NCBI RefSeq assembly: GCF_014656095.1
Contig: NZ_BNBT01000021.1
Location: 1 to 64,000 of the forward strand
Source of the DNA: Streptomyces longispororuber
GTDB taxonomy: Bacteria > Actinomycetota > Actinomycetes > Streptomycetales > Streptomycetaceae
DNA length: 64,000 bases
Direction of reading: 5' to 3'
Shown here: in pieces, positions 28,460-36,374 of the stretch
Position numbering within the stretch: position 1 is the first letter of the stretch
Layout of the letters: each line of letters starts with the position of its first letter
Notes under the pieces: generated by a model
What the model was told of the DNA's origin: nothing
Database searches by the model: none
The model's input: only the letters and a program-made list of their open reading frames with translations
Translations under genes and position numbers: made by a program

Positions 28460-29101
28460 TCAGAGCTCGGGGCCGTCCCCGGGCTCTTCCTGGTACGAGT
28501 AGCGCTGCTCCCGCCAGGGGTCGCCGATGTTGTGGTAGCCGCGCTCCTCCCAGAAGCCGCGGCGGTCGGCGGTCATGTACTCGATGCCCCGGACCCACTT
28601 CGGGCCCTTCCAGGCGTACAGGTGGGGCACCACGAGCCGCAGCGGGAAGCCGTGCTCGGCGGTGAGGAGCTCACCGCCCTTGTGCGTGGCGAAGATCGTG
28701 CGCTCGGAGAGGAAGTCGTCCATCCGCAGGTTGGAGCTGAAGCCGTACTCGGCCCAGACCATCACGTGCGTGGCGTTCGGCGCGGGCGGCGCCAGGGCGA
28801 GGACGTCCCGCGCGAGGACCCCGCCCCACTCGGCGCCGAGCATGCTGAACTTCGTGACGCAGTGCAGATCGGCCACCACCGTCGTGTACGGCAGCGCCGA
28901 GAACTCCTCGTGCGTCCAGGAGTGCTTCTCGCCGTCCGCGGTGGCGCCGAAGACCCTGAAGTCCCAGCGCTCGGGGCGGAACTTGGGCACCGGGCCGTAG
29001 TGCGTGACCGGCCAGCCGCGCTGGAGTCGCTGCCCCGGCGGAAGGTCCGGCTCCATGACGTCTCGAGATGTGCGACCCACCGGCTGACCCATACCCTCCA
29101 T
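28460..29101 (-). CDS. Sulfite-oxidase-like molybdopterin oxidoreductase
   Basis: 213-residue member of the sulfite oxidase / MsrP(YedY) fold. Visible motifs are RGWPVTHYGPVPKFRPERWDFRVFG, the Mo-ligand Cys in VVADLHCVTKFSMLGAEWGGV, the RMDDFL segment, HGFPLRLVVPHLYAWKGPKWVRGIEYM and a Trp/Tyr-rich C-terminus (GYHNIGDPWREQRY). There is no signal peptide or membrane subunit nearby, so it is probably cytoplasmic. ATG 29101 is used; ATG 29092 (MGQPVG) is equally possible. Substrate unknown. Confidence 0.9.
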   Translation of the reverse strand: MEGMGQPVGRTSRDVMEPDLPPGQRLQRGWPVTHYGPVPKFRPERWDFRVFGATADGEKHSWTHEEFSALPYTTVVADLHCVTKFSMLGAEWGGVLARDVLALAPPAPNATHVMVWAEYGFSSNLRMDDFLSERTIFATHKGGELLTAEHGFPLRLVVPHLYAWKGPKWVRGIEYMTADRRGFWEERGYHNIGDPWREQRYSYQEEPGDGPEL

Positions 29102-29247
29102 CCTGACAGACCGGGAGTGGTGGACGTGACCAGGTATACGCGGATTCGGGCAACTCCTACTAAGCCTGCACTTACTGGACGCCCCTCGGACGCCAGTGCA
29201 AGGATGCCCGGACCTGCCAGTTCCCCCGCTTGGAAGGAGCCTCTGCG

Positions 29248-29727
29248 ATGCAGGGCGACCCCGAGGTCATCGAATTCCTCAACGAGCAGCTCACCGCCGA
29301 GCTCACCGCGATCAACCAGTACTTCCTGCACGCGAAGATGCAGGAGAACAACGGCTGGACGAAGCTCGCGAAGTACACCCGGGCCGAGTCGTTCGACGAG
29401 ATGAAGCACGCGGAGGTGCTGACCGACCGGATCCTGTTCCTCGACGGGCTGCCCAACTACCAGCGGCTCTTCCACGTCCGCATCGGCCAGACCGTCACCG
29501 AGATGTTCCAGGCGGACCGGCAGATCGAGGTGGAGGCGATCGACCGCCTCCGGCGCGGCATCGAGGTGATGCGGGCCAAGGGCGACGTCACGTCCGCGAA
29601 CATCTTCGAGGACATCCTCAAGGACGAGGAGCACCACATCGACTACCTCGACACCCAGCTCGAACTGGTCGAGAAGCTCGGTGAGCCGCTGTACATCGCC
29701 CAGGTCATCGAGCAGCCGGACAGCTAG
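29248..29727 (+). CDS. bfr: Bacterioferritin
   Basis: 159-residue iron-storage subunit forming 24-mer shells with ferroxidase centres and haem at subunit interfaces. It has MQGDPEVIEFLNEQLTAELTAINQYFLHAKM, the ferroxidase ligand segment ESFDEMKHAEVLTDRILFLDG (with the haem Met), VEAIDRLRRGIEV and EDILKDEEHHIDYLDTQLELVEKLG. ATG 29248 has GGAAGGAG upstream. The gene converges with the Bfd-type ferredoxin gene, a typical pair for storing and releasing iron. Confidence 0.97.
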   Translation: MQGDPEVIEFLNEQLTAELTAINQYFLHAKMQENNGWTKLAKYTRAESFDEMKHAEVLTDRILFLDGLPNYQRLFHVRIGQTVTEMFQADRQIEVEAIDRLRRGIEVMRAKGDVTSANIFEDILKDEEHHIDYLDTQLELVEKLGEPLYIAQVIEQPDS

Positions 29728-29728
29728 A

Positions 29729-29746
29729 CCGGCCCCACCGGGCCGG
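29729..29746. terminator. Hairpin between bfr and the ferredoxin gene
   Basis: A 7-bp stem (CCGGCCC at 29729-29735, complement at 29740-29746) with a 4-nt loop lies between the convergent stops and is followed by CTTTC. Confidence 0.55.
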
Positions 29747-29757
29747 GCGGCTTTCGG

Positions 29758-29997
29758 TCAGGCCGCTTCCGGGAGCTCCGCCTCGGCGGCCAGGGCCGCC
29801 GCGGGCTCGCCCTGGTCGAGCAGCTCCCGCCGCGGGCACGCGCCCCGGCCGAGCAGCGCCTGGATGCGGCGGACGCACGAGCCGCAGTCGGTGCCCGCCT
29901 TGCAGGCGGACGCTATCTGCCGGGGGGTGCAGGCGCCGTCCTCCGCGTGCCGCTTGACCTGCGCCTCGGTAATGCCGAAGCAGTTGCAGACGTACAC
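29758..29997 (-). CDS. bfd: Bacterioferritin-associated ferredoxin (Bfd-like)
   Basis: 79-residue [2Fe-2S] protein expected to pass electrons to bacterioferritin for iron release. The four Cys are in VCNCFGITEAQ and GTDCGSCVRRIQALL. The C-terminal ~25 residues form an Ala/Glu-rich tail. GTG 29997 is preferred because GGGAGG (30006-30011 on the minus strand) lies 8 bases upstream and the frame then starts VYVCNCF; ATG 30036 upstream gives 13 more residues. An iron-regulator box lies in its promoter. Confidence 0.88.
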   Translation of the reverse strand: MYVCNCFGITEAQVKRHAEDGACTPRQIASACKAGTDCGSCVRRIQALLGRGACPRRELLDQGEPAAALAAEAELPEAA

Positions 29998-30057
29998 GCG
30001 GGTCACCTCCCGATCAGGGTCCATGGCGGGGTCCATAGGTAAAGGCCGTACCGATTG

Positions 30058-30076
30058 ATCGGTGAGGCTAACCTAA
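30058..30076. promoter_or_regulatory. DtxR/DmdR-type iron box upstream of bfd
   Basis: The 19-bp stretch GGTGAGGCTAACCTAA with its three 5' bases matches 15 of 19 positions of the DtxR-family consensus TTAGGTTAGCCTAACCTAA. It lies about 20 bp upstream of ATG 30036 and 60 bp upstream of GTG 29997, in a locally AT-richer patch. It predicts repression of bfd when iron is plentiful. Confidence 0.75.
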
Positions 30077-30118
30077 CCTTACCCGCGAGCCCGGACCCAC
30101 AAAAGCCCGGGTACGCCG

Positions 30119-30151
30119 GTGGGGCGCGGATCACAAGGATCCGCGCCCCAC
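30119..30151 (-). terminator. Terminator after the DAHP synthase gene
   Basis: A perfect 14-bp stem (30119-30132 with 30138-30151, GTGGGGCGCGGATC and complement) with loop ACAAG lies 60 bp past the DAHP synthase stop, separating it from bfd. Confidence 0.8.
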
Positions 30152-30209
30152 GCGCGTGTCGGACGGAGCCGTACGGGCGCAGCCTTACGGCGCGCCCGCC
30201 GGCCGGTGC

Positions 30210-31565
30210 CTACTGGTCCCGGTACATCTCCGCGACCAGGAACGCCAGGTCCAGCGACTGGCTGCGGTTGAGCCGCGGGTCGCAGGCCGTCTCGTAGCGC
30301 TGGTGCAGGTCGTCGACGAAGATCTCGTCGCCGCCGCCCACGCACTCCGTGACGTCGTCGCCGGTGAGCTCCACGTGGATGCCGCCCGGGTGGGTGCCGA
30401 GGCCCTTGTGCACCTCGAAGAAGCCCTTGACCTCGTCGAGCACGTCGTCGAAGCGGCGGGTCTTGTGGCCGGAGGCCGCCTCGAAGGTGTTGCCGTGCAT
30501 CGGGTCGGTCACCCAGGCGACCGTCGCGCCGGACGCGGTGACCTTCTCGACCAGCTCCGGGAGCTTGTCGCGGATCTTGTCCGCGCCCATGCGGACGATG
30601 AAGGTCAGCCGGCCGGGCTCGCGGTCCGGGTCGAGGCGCTCGATGTACTGGAGCGCCTCCTCCGCGGTCGTGGTCGGGCCGAGCTTGATGCCGATCGGGT
30701 TGCGGATGCGGGAGGCGAACTCGATGTGCGCGCCGTCGAGCTGGCGGGTGCGCTCACCGATCCACACCATGTGGCCGGACACGTCGTAGAGCTGGCCGGT
30801 GCGGGAGTCGACGCGGGTCAGCGCCGACTCGTAGTCGAGCAGCAGCGCCTCGTGCGAGGAGAAGAACTCGACCGTCTTGAACTCCTCCGGGTCCGTGCCG
30901 CAGGCCCGCATGAAGTGCAGCGCGTTGTCGATCTCCCGCGCGAGCTGCTCGTAGCGCTGGCCGGACGGGGACGACTTCACGAAGTCCTGGTTCCAGGCGT
31001 GCACCTGACGCAGGTCGGCGTAGCCACCGGTGGTGAAGGCGCGCACCAGGTTGAGCGTCGACGCGGAGGCGTTGTACATCCGCTTGAGGCGCTCGGGGTC
31101 CGGGACGCGGGCCTCCTCGGTGAAGTCGAAGCCGTTGACGGAGTCGCCGCGGTAGGTCGGCAGCGTCACGCCGTCACGGGTCTCGGTCGGCTTGGAGCGC
31201 GGCTTCGAGTACTGCCCCGCGATGCGGCCCACCTTGACCACGGGCACCGAGGCGGCGTACGTGAGCACGGCGCCCATCTGGAGCAGGGTCTTCAGCTTGG
31301 CCCGGATGTGCTCGGCGCTCACGGCGTCGAACGACTCCGCGCAGTCGCCGCCCTGGAGGAGGAACGCCTCACCCCGGGCGACGGCTCCCATACGGGCGCG
31401 CAGCGCGTCACACTCGCCCGCGAAGACCAGCGGGGGATACGACTCGAGGTCCGCGATCACATCGCGCAGAGCCTCGGCATCGGGGTACTCGGGCTGCTGC
31501 GCCGCGGGCAGGTCTCGCCAGGTCGCCTTGGCGGCGACGGCGTGGGAATCAGCGTTCACGGTCAC
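30210..31565 (-). CDS. Class II 3-deoxy-7-phosphoheptulonate (DAHP) synthase
   Basis: First step of the shikimate pathway: condenses phosphoenolpyruvate with erythrose 4-phosphate. 451 residues of the plant-like class II type with PPLVFAGECDALRARMG, FLLQGGDCAESF, KVGRIAGQYSKPRS, LPTYRGDSVNGFDF, SGHMVWIGERTRQLDGAH, NPIGIKLGPTTT, WVTDPMHGNTFEA and the C-terminal ETACDPRLNRSQSLDLAF. GTG 31565 sits six bases after TAGGGT (31572-31577, minus strand), so a leaderless mRNA is likely. Nearby anthranilate synthase extends the aromatic theme. Confidence 0.96.
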   Translation of the reverse strand: MTVNADSHAVAAKATWRDLPAAQQPEYPDAEALRDVIADLESYPPLVFAGECDALRARMGAVARGEAFLLQGGDCAESFDAVSAEHIRAKLKTLLQMGAVLTYAASVPVVKVGRIAGQYSKPRSKPTETRDGVTLPTYRGDSVNGFDFTEEARVPDPERLKRMYNASASTLNLVRAFTTGGYADLRQVHAWNQDFVKSSPSGQRYEQLAREIDNALHFMRACGTDPEEFKTVEFFSSHEALLLDYESALTRVDSRTGQLYDVSGHMVWIGERTRQLDGAHIEFASRIRNPIGIKLGPTTTAEEALQYIERLDPDREPGRLTFIVRMGADKIRDKLPELVEKVTASGATVAWVTDPMHGNTFEAASGHKTRRFDDVLDEVKGFFEVHKGLGTHPGGIHVELTGDDVTECVGGGDEIFVDDLHQRYETACDPRLNRSQSLDLAFLVAEMYRDQ

Positions 31566-31607
31566 GCGTCAACCCTACGGGGTCGCGCGGGGCGTCCAGC
31601 CACGCGC

Positions 31608-32498
31608 TCACAAAGTGAGACGGCTCCGCCAGGGCGCGCGCGGCGCCGCGAGCGCCAGGCGCCGGTGCGTGCGCCGCAGCATCAGGCGGGCCATCGGCGG
31701 GTGGAAGAACCGCACCAGAGCCCAGTAGAGCCGCCCCCGGGCGGTGTCGGCGCGCACGGCGGTGCACAGCCACACGTGCCGCTCGTCGACCAGCAGCGAG
31801 GCCCGTGCGGTCAGGCCCGCCACGTCCACGTCGAGGAGGAGCTCGCCGCCCTCGCGGGCGAGGACCGGGAAGGCGTCGCGCAGCACGCCGGTCCAGGCCC
31901 CCGGGTCGCGCGGCAGGCCGGGGAGCAGGGGCATGCGGTAGGCGTCGCGGTACCCGGGGCCGTCGACGGCGTCGCGGATCAGCCGGGCCTCGGCGGGCCA
32001 GTCCGCGGCCTCGGGGCGGGGCCAGCCGAGCCGGTTGAGCAGCCGTACGCGGGGCGTCCAGGCGACGGGACAGGCGCACTCGCCGGTGGCGGCGCGCTCG
32101 AAGTTGTCCAGGACCTCCTCGACCATCGTCTCGTGCACGGGCCGTATCACCGTCGGCCACAGCACCCGCTCCAGGCCCCTCGGCTCGATCTCCAGGACGT
32201 GCCGCACCCGGCAGCGCCGCTCCCCCAGCGGCTCGACCCGGATCTCGTGCCAGCCGTTCTCCGGGTCGGTGAAGTCGAAGCGGACGCGGCGCCCGGGCTC
32301 GTAGGCCGTCACGCGGTAGCGCACCGGGCCGTGGCCTCCGGCGGCGCCCACGGCGAGCGGGCCGTCGAAGGTCATCGCGGGCCAGGCGGGGGTGGGGAAG
32401 ACCGGGTCGTCCGGCGCGGACAGGCGGTCGAGCAGGGCCCCCACCACCTCGGCCGGGGCCGCGACGACCCGCTCGTGCTCATTGCGTACGACACCCAC
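31608..32498 (-). CDS. DUF2867/SRPBCC-like protein
   Basis: 296 residues. The N-terminal half resembles a START/SRPBCC lipid-binding fold (VRNEHERVVAAPAEVVGALLDRL, MTFDGPLAVGAAGGHGPVRYRVTAYEPGRRVRFDFT), and the middle carries DUF2867-like features (WTGVLRDAFPVL, HVWLCTAVRADTARGRLYWALVRFFHPPMARLMLRR). No catalytic motif is obvious. GTG 32498 follows GGAGGT. It is divergent from a TetR gene with a palindrome between them, so that regulator probably controls it. Confidence 0.75.
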   Translation of the reverse strand: MGVVRNEHERVVAAPAEVVGALLDRLSAPDDPVFPTPAWPAMTFDGPLAVGAAGGHGPVRYRVTAYEPGRRVRFDFTDPENGWHEIRVEPLGERRCRVRHVLEIEPRGLERVLWPTVIRPVHETMVEEVLDNFERAATGECACPVAWTPRVRLLNRLGWPRPEAADWPAEARLIRDAVDGPGYRDAYRMPLLPGLPRDPGAWTGVLRDAFPVLAREGGELLLDVDVAGLTARASLLVDERHVWLCTAVRADTARGRLYWALVRFFHPPMARLMLRRTHRRLALAAPRAPWRSRLTL

Positions 32499-32527
32499 GG
32501 CGCACCTCCATACGCTGGCGCATGGTC

Positions 32528-32547
32528 ACCGTACGGTACCGTATGGT
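32528..32547. promoter_or_regulatory. Palindromic operator between DUF2867 and TetR genes
   Basis: The core TACGGTACCGTA (32532-32543) is a perfect 12-bp palindrome and extends to ACCG...TGGT with one mismatched pair, 20 bp in all. It lies just before ATG 32549 and 30 bp from the divergent GTG, fitting a shared TetR operator. It also argues against the in-frame ATG 32522, which would put the operator inside the gene. Confidence 0.7.
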
Positions 32548-32548
32548 C

Positions 32549-33136
32549 ATGGCGCAACGGCAGCGGGGGCGGACCCCGGCGAAGGCCCGGCTCACCGCAC
32601 AGGACTGGGCGGACGCCGCCCTCGTGGCGATCGGCGAGGGCGGGCTCGCGGCCGTCGCGGTGGAGCCCCTCGCGGTCCGCCTCGGCACCACCAAGGGCAG
32701 CTTCTACTGGCACTTCGCCAACCGGGACGCGCTCATCGAGGCGGCCCTGGACCGCTGGGCGGAGGTCAACACCGAGGGGATCATCAGCGAGGTCGAGCGG
32801 GAGCCGGACGTCCGCCGGCGCATCCGGCTGCTGTTCGCCGAGGCCGTCAGCTCGGCCTCCGCCGACCCCCTGGAGGTCACGCTGCTCGCGACCGCCTCGC
32901 ACCCGCGGGTGGCCGCGGCGCTGCGGCGCGTGACCGAGCGCCGGGTGGAGTACGTCGCCGGGCTGTTCGCCACGCTCGGCTTCCCCGCCCCGGAGGCCCG
33001 CCGCCGGGGCCTGCTCGCGTACACGGTCTACCTGGGCCACGCCCAGCTCGGGCACGCGGCGCCGTCCGTGCTGCCCGGCGAGGAGGAGTTCGGCCCCTAT
33101 CTGGACGAGGCGCTGGACGTGCTGATGGCGCGCTGA
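32549..33136 (+). CDS. TetR/AcrR-family regulator
   Basis: 195-residue regulator with a clear HTH (LTAQDWADAALVAIGEGGLAAVAVEPLAVRLGTTKGSFYWHFANRDALIEAALDRW) and an all-helical C-terminal domain (LEVTLLATASHPRVAAALRRVTERRVEYVAGLFATLGF). ATG 32549 (MAQRQRGRTPAKARLT) is chosen so that the palindrome at 32528-32547 stays upstream; ATG 32522 and ATG 32543 are in-frame alternatives. Likely target: itself and the divergent DUF2867 gene. Confidence 0.88.
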   Translation: MAQRQRGRTPAKARLTAQDWADAALVAIGEGGLAAVAVEPLAVRLGTTKGSFYWHFANRDALIEAALDRWAEVNTEGIISEVEREPDVRRRIRLLFAEAVSSASADPLEVTLLATASHPRVAAALRRVTERRVEYVAGLFATLGFPAPEARRRGLLAYTVYLGHAQLGHAAPSVLPGEEEFGPYLDEALDVLMAR

Positions 33137-33157
33137 CGATGCGCTAGGGTGCGGGGC

Positions 33158-33214
33158 ATGTTCACGCAGTCGACCCGTTCCTGGTGGTGGCCCGCTCCTT
33201 CGGCGGCCCACTGA
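33158..33214 (+). CDS. trpL: trp leader peptide TrpL with three Trp codons
   Basis: An 18-codon reading frame encodes MFTQSTRSWWWPAPSAAH, with Trp codons at 33182-33190. It is followed by overlapping hairpins, so ribosome stalling at the Trp codons would favour the antiterminator. A TAGGGT -10 (33145-33150) ends seven bases before the ATG, so the leader mRNA is probably leaderless. It controls the fused anthranilate synthase downstream; this is a known Streptomyces arrangement. Confidence 0.92.
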   Translation: MFTQSTRSWWWPAPSAAH

Positions 33215-33238
33215 CTGCGCGTACCCCGCAGACATCAC

Positions 33239-33271
33239 GAAGGCCGCCCGAGGGGCGGCCTTCCGTGTTTT
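33239..33271 (+). terminator. trp attenuator (intrinsic terminator)
   Basis: An 11-bp stem (GAAGGCCGCCC at 33239-33249 with complement at 33253-33263) and GAG loop is followed by CGTGTTTT. The segment CGGCGGCC near the end of the leader frame (33201-33208) can pair with GGCCGCC of the terminator's 5' arm, giving a competing antiterminator. Confidence 0.88.
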
Positions 33272-33377
33272 CCGGCTTTTCCGGGTCTTCCAAACACTCC
33301 GGACCGGCCGTCCCTCTCCCGGGCTTCCCGAGCTTCCCCGCTTTCCCGCTCCCGACGAGAAGGACAGGACCAGGACC

Positions 33378-35300
33378 GTGCACCTGACCGACCTGCTGAC
33401 CGACGACCGCCCCTTCGCCCTGCTGCGGCGCCGGACGCCCGGCCGCGACCACGACACGGTGGAGGTCCTGCGCGGCCCCGTCACCGCGTACGACCGGCTC
33501 GCCGACCTCCCCGACGGGCTGGCGCTCGTGCCGTTCCGGCAGATCCGCGAGCGCGGCTTCGACGCCGTGGACGACGGCACGCCGCTCGCCGTCCTCACGC
33601 CCGAGGAGACGTACGAACTCCCCCTGGCGCAGGCCCTCGCGGAGCTGCCCGCGCACGAGGTGCGGGTGGAGGGCCGGGGCTTCGACGTCGGCGACGACGC
33701 GTACGCCGAGACCGTCGGCCGGGTGCTGCGCGAGGAGATCGGGCGCGGCGAGGGCGCGAACTTCGTGATCCGGCGGACGTACGAGGGGGAGATCCCCGGG
33801 TTCGGGCGGGCCGACGCGCTGGCGCTGTTCCGGCGGCTGCTCGCGCAGGAGCGGGGCGCCTACTGGACGTACGTCGTGCACACCGGCGACCGGCAGGGGC
33901 CCGGCGGCGGGCGCACCCTCGTCGGCGCGAGCCCCGAGGTCCACGTGCGAATGTCCGGCGGCACGGTGGTGATGAACCCGATCAGCGGCACCTACCGCTA
34001 CCCCGCCGAGGGGCCCACCGTCGACGGCCTGCTGCGCTTCCTGGCCGACGCCAAGGAGACCGAGGAGCTGTCGATGGTCGTCGACGAGGAGCTCAAGATG
34101 ATGTGCACGGTCGGCGACAGGGGCGGCGTGGTGGTCGGGCCGCGCCTGAAGGAGATGGCCCACCTGGCGCACACCGAGTACGAACTGCGCGGCCGCTCCT
34201 CGCTGGACGCGCGGGAGGTGCTGCGGGAGACGATGTTCGCGGCGACGGTCACCGGCTCGCCGGTGCAGAACGCCTGCCGGGTCATCGCCCGCCACGAGCC
34301 CCTCGGGCGGGACGGTGCCGGGCGCGGCTACTACGCCGGGGCCCTGGCGCTCCTCGGCCGGGACGCGGGCGGGCAGACCCTGGACTCGCCGATCCTGATC
34401 CGCACCGCCGACATCGACGCGGACGGCCGTCTGCGGGTGCCGGTCGGCGCGACGCTGGTACGCGGCTCGGACCCGGCCGGCGAGGTGGCGGAGACCCACG
34501 CGAAGGCGGCGGCCGTGCTCGCCGCGCTGGGGGTGCGGCCGGGGCGGCCGCGCGGTGAGGACACCCGGCCCGCGCTGGCCGAGGACCCGCGGGTGCGGGC
34601 GGCGCTGGACGCGCGGCGGGCGGGGCTGGCGCCGTTCTGGCTGCGGATGCAGGAGGCGGCGCGTGAGCTGTCCGGGCACGCCCTGGTCGTCGACGGCGAG
34701 GACACGTTCACCGCGATGCTGGCGCACGTGCTGCGCTCGGCGGGGCTCGGCGTGACCGTGCGCCGGTACGACGACGCGGGGCTGGCCGACGCCCTGGCCC
34801 GCCACGAGGGCCCGGTGGTGCTCGGCCCCGGCCCCGGCGACCCGTCGGACGCGGCCGACCCGAAGATGCGGCTGCTGCGCGGACTCGCCGCCGGGCTCGT
34901 CCGCGAGCGGCGGCTGCCGGTGCTCGGCGTGTGCCTGGGCCACGAGCTGATCGCGGCCGAGCTGGGCCTGGAGATCGTCCGCAAGAGCGTGCCGTACCAG
35001 GGCGCGCAGACGGTGATCGACCTGTTCGGGCGGCCGGAGACCGTCGGCTTCTACAACAGCTTCGTGGCCCGCTGCGACGACGAGGCGGAGCGGGAGCTGG
35101 CCGCGCACGGCGTCGACGTCAGCCGCGACCGGGCCACGGGCGAGGTGCACGCCCTGCGCGGGCCGGGCTTCGCCGCGGTGCAGTTCCACCCGGAGTCGGT
35201 GCTGTCGCTGCGCGGGGCGGCAGTGGTGCGCGAGCTGCTCGGTCAGCTCACCGGGGCCGCGGGCACCAGCACGTTCTCGGAGCGGCGGCCCGCCAGGTAG
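33378..35300 (+). CDS. trpE: Anthranilate synthase, fused TrpE-TrpG
   Basis: Converts chorismate and glutamine to anthranilate. 640 residues. The N-terminal chorismate-binding part carries FVIRRTYEGEIPGFGRADAL, VMNPISGTYRYP, DEELKMMCTVGD, LRETMFAATVTGSPVQNACRVI and GYYAGALALLG. The C-terminal class I glutamine amidotransferase (about from residue 440) carries GPVVLGPGPGDPSDAADP, the nucleophile in LPVLGVCLGHELIA and VQFHPESVLSL. GTG 33378 has a weak GAGAAGGAC site. Expression is set by the trp attenuator. The 3' end overlaps the convergent dehydrogenase gene by 58 bp. Confidence 0.95.
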   Translation: MHLTDLLTDDRPFALLRRRTPGRDHDTVEVLRGPVTAYDRLADLPDGLALVPFRQIRERGFDAVDDGTPLAVLTPEETYELPLAQALAELPAHEVRVEGRGFDVGDDAYAETVGRVLREEIGRGEGANFVIRRTYEGEIPGFGRADALALFRRLLAQERGAYWTYVVHTGDRQGPGGGRTLVGASPEVHVRMSGGTVVMNPISGTYRYPAEGPTVDGLLRFLADAKETEELSMVVDEELKMMCTVGDRGGVVVGPRLKEMAHLAHTEYELRGRSSLDAREVLRETMFAATVTGSPVQNACRVIARHEPLGRDGAGRGYYAGALALLGRDAGGQTLDSPILIRTADIDADGRLRVPVGATLVRGSDPAGEVAETHAKAAAVLAALGVRPGRPRGEDTRPALAEDPRVRAALDARRAGLAPFWLRMQEAARELSGHALVVDGEDTFTAMLAHVLRSAGLGVTVRRYDDAGLADALARHEGPVVLGPGPGDPSDAADPKMRLLRGLAAGLVRERRLPVLGVCLGHELIAAELGLEIVRKSVPYQGAQTVIDLFGRPETVGFYNSFVARCDDEAERELAAHGVDVSRDRATGEVHALRGPGFAAVQFHPESVLSLRGAAVVRELLGQLTGAAGTSTFSERRPAR

Positions 35301-36247
35301 TCCAGGACGTTGTGCAGGGTGGTGTCGACGATCTGGGTGACGGCGTCCTCGGTGTAGTACGCCTGGTGCGAGGTGACCACCACGTTCGGGAAGGTGACGA
35401 GGCGGGCCAGGGTGTCGTCCTCGACGGCGTGCAGCGACTTGTCGAGGAAGAACAGCCCGGCCTCGGCCTCGTACACGTCGAGGCCGACGCCGGTGAAGCG
35501 GCCCTTGCGCAGCTCGGCGACGAGGGCCTCGGTGTCGACGAGGCCGCCGCGGCTGGAGTTCACCAGGATCGCGTCGTCCTTCATGGCGCGCAGCGCGGCG
35601 GCGTCGATCAGGTGCCGGGTCGCGGGAAGCAGCGGCACGTGCAGGCTGACCAGGTCGGACTCGGCGAGGAGGCGCTCCTTGTCGACGTACTCCATGCCGA
35701 GCTCGACGCAGGCGGGGTTCTCGGCGACGTCCCAGCCGAGCAGGCGCATCCCGAAGCCGTGCCCGATCCGGGTGAAGGCCTCACCGATCTTGCCGGTGCC
35801 GAGGACGCCGACGGTGCGGCCGCGCAGGTCCCGGCCCATCAGGCCGTCGAGGCGGAAGTCGAAGTCGCGGGTGCGGTTGCCGGCCCGGACGATGCGGCGG
35901 TTCACGGCCATGGCCAGGGTCCAGGCGAACTCCGCGACGGAGTACGGCGAGTAGGACGAGACGCGGGCGACGGTGAGGCCGAGGCGCTCGGCGACCTCCA
36001 GGTCGATGTTGTTGAAGCCCGTCGAGCGCTGGGCGATCATCCGCGTGCCGCCGGCGGCGAGGATCCGCAGCACGCCGGCGTCGAGACTGGCGTTGACACT
36101 GGTGGAGATCGCCTCGTGGCCGGCGGCGATGGGGGCGGTGTCCTCGGTGAGGAAGACGTCCACGCAGCGGATGTCGTGGTGCGGGGCGAAGGCCCGCTCG
36201 ATGAGCGGGCGCTCGTCGGCCTGGACGCCGAAGGCCAGGATCTCCAC
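35243..36247 (-). CDS. D-2-hydroxyacid (D-lactate) dehydrogenase
   Basis: 334-residue NAD-dependent enzyme of the D-lactate dehydrogenase group. The NAD site is RTVGVLGTGKIGEAFTRIGHGFGMRLLGWDV. Catalytic residues are Arg in NSSRGGLVDTEAL, Glu in GVGLDVYEAEAG and His in VVVTSHQAYYTEDA. The N-terminal substrate domain includes ISTSVNASLDAGVLRILAAGGTRMIAQRSTGFNNIDL. GTG 36247 is chosen for the GGGAG site eight bases upstream; ATG 36274 is possible. It ends inside the 3' end of trpE on the other strand. Confidence 0.92.
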   Translation of the reverse strand: MEILAFGVQADERPLIERAFAPHHDIRCVDVFLTEDTAPIAAGHEAISTSVNASLDAGVLRILAAGGTRMIAQRSTGFNNIDLEVAERLGLTVARVSSYSPYSVAEFAWTLAMAVNRRIVRAGNRTRDFDFRLDGLMGRDLRGRTVGVLGTGKIGEAFTRIGHGFGMRLLGWDVAENPACVELGMEYVDKERLLAESDLVSLHVPLLPATRHLIDAAALRAMKDDAILVNSSRGGLVDTEALVAELRKGRFTGVGLDVYEAEAGLFFLDKSLHAVEDDTLARLVTFPNVVVTSHQAYYTEDAVTQIVDTTLHNVLDYLAGRRSENVLVPAAPVS

Positions 36248-36374
36248 GGTGTCACTCCCGTTCGGGGTACGCATGGTCCCGTACAGGGGCGAATATACGT
36301 ACAACGGACCGCCGGTGCGCGGCGGGGGGTACCCGCGCCCGCCCCTCCACAGCGGGCAGCGGGGAGGCGGGCGG

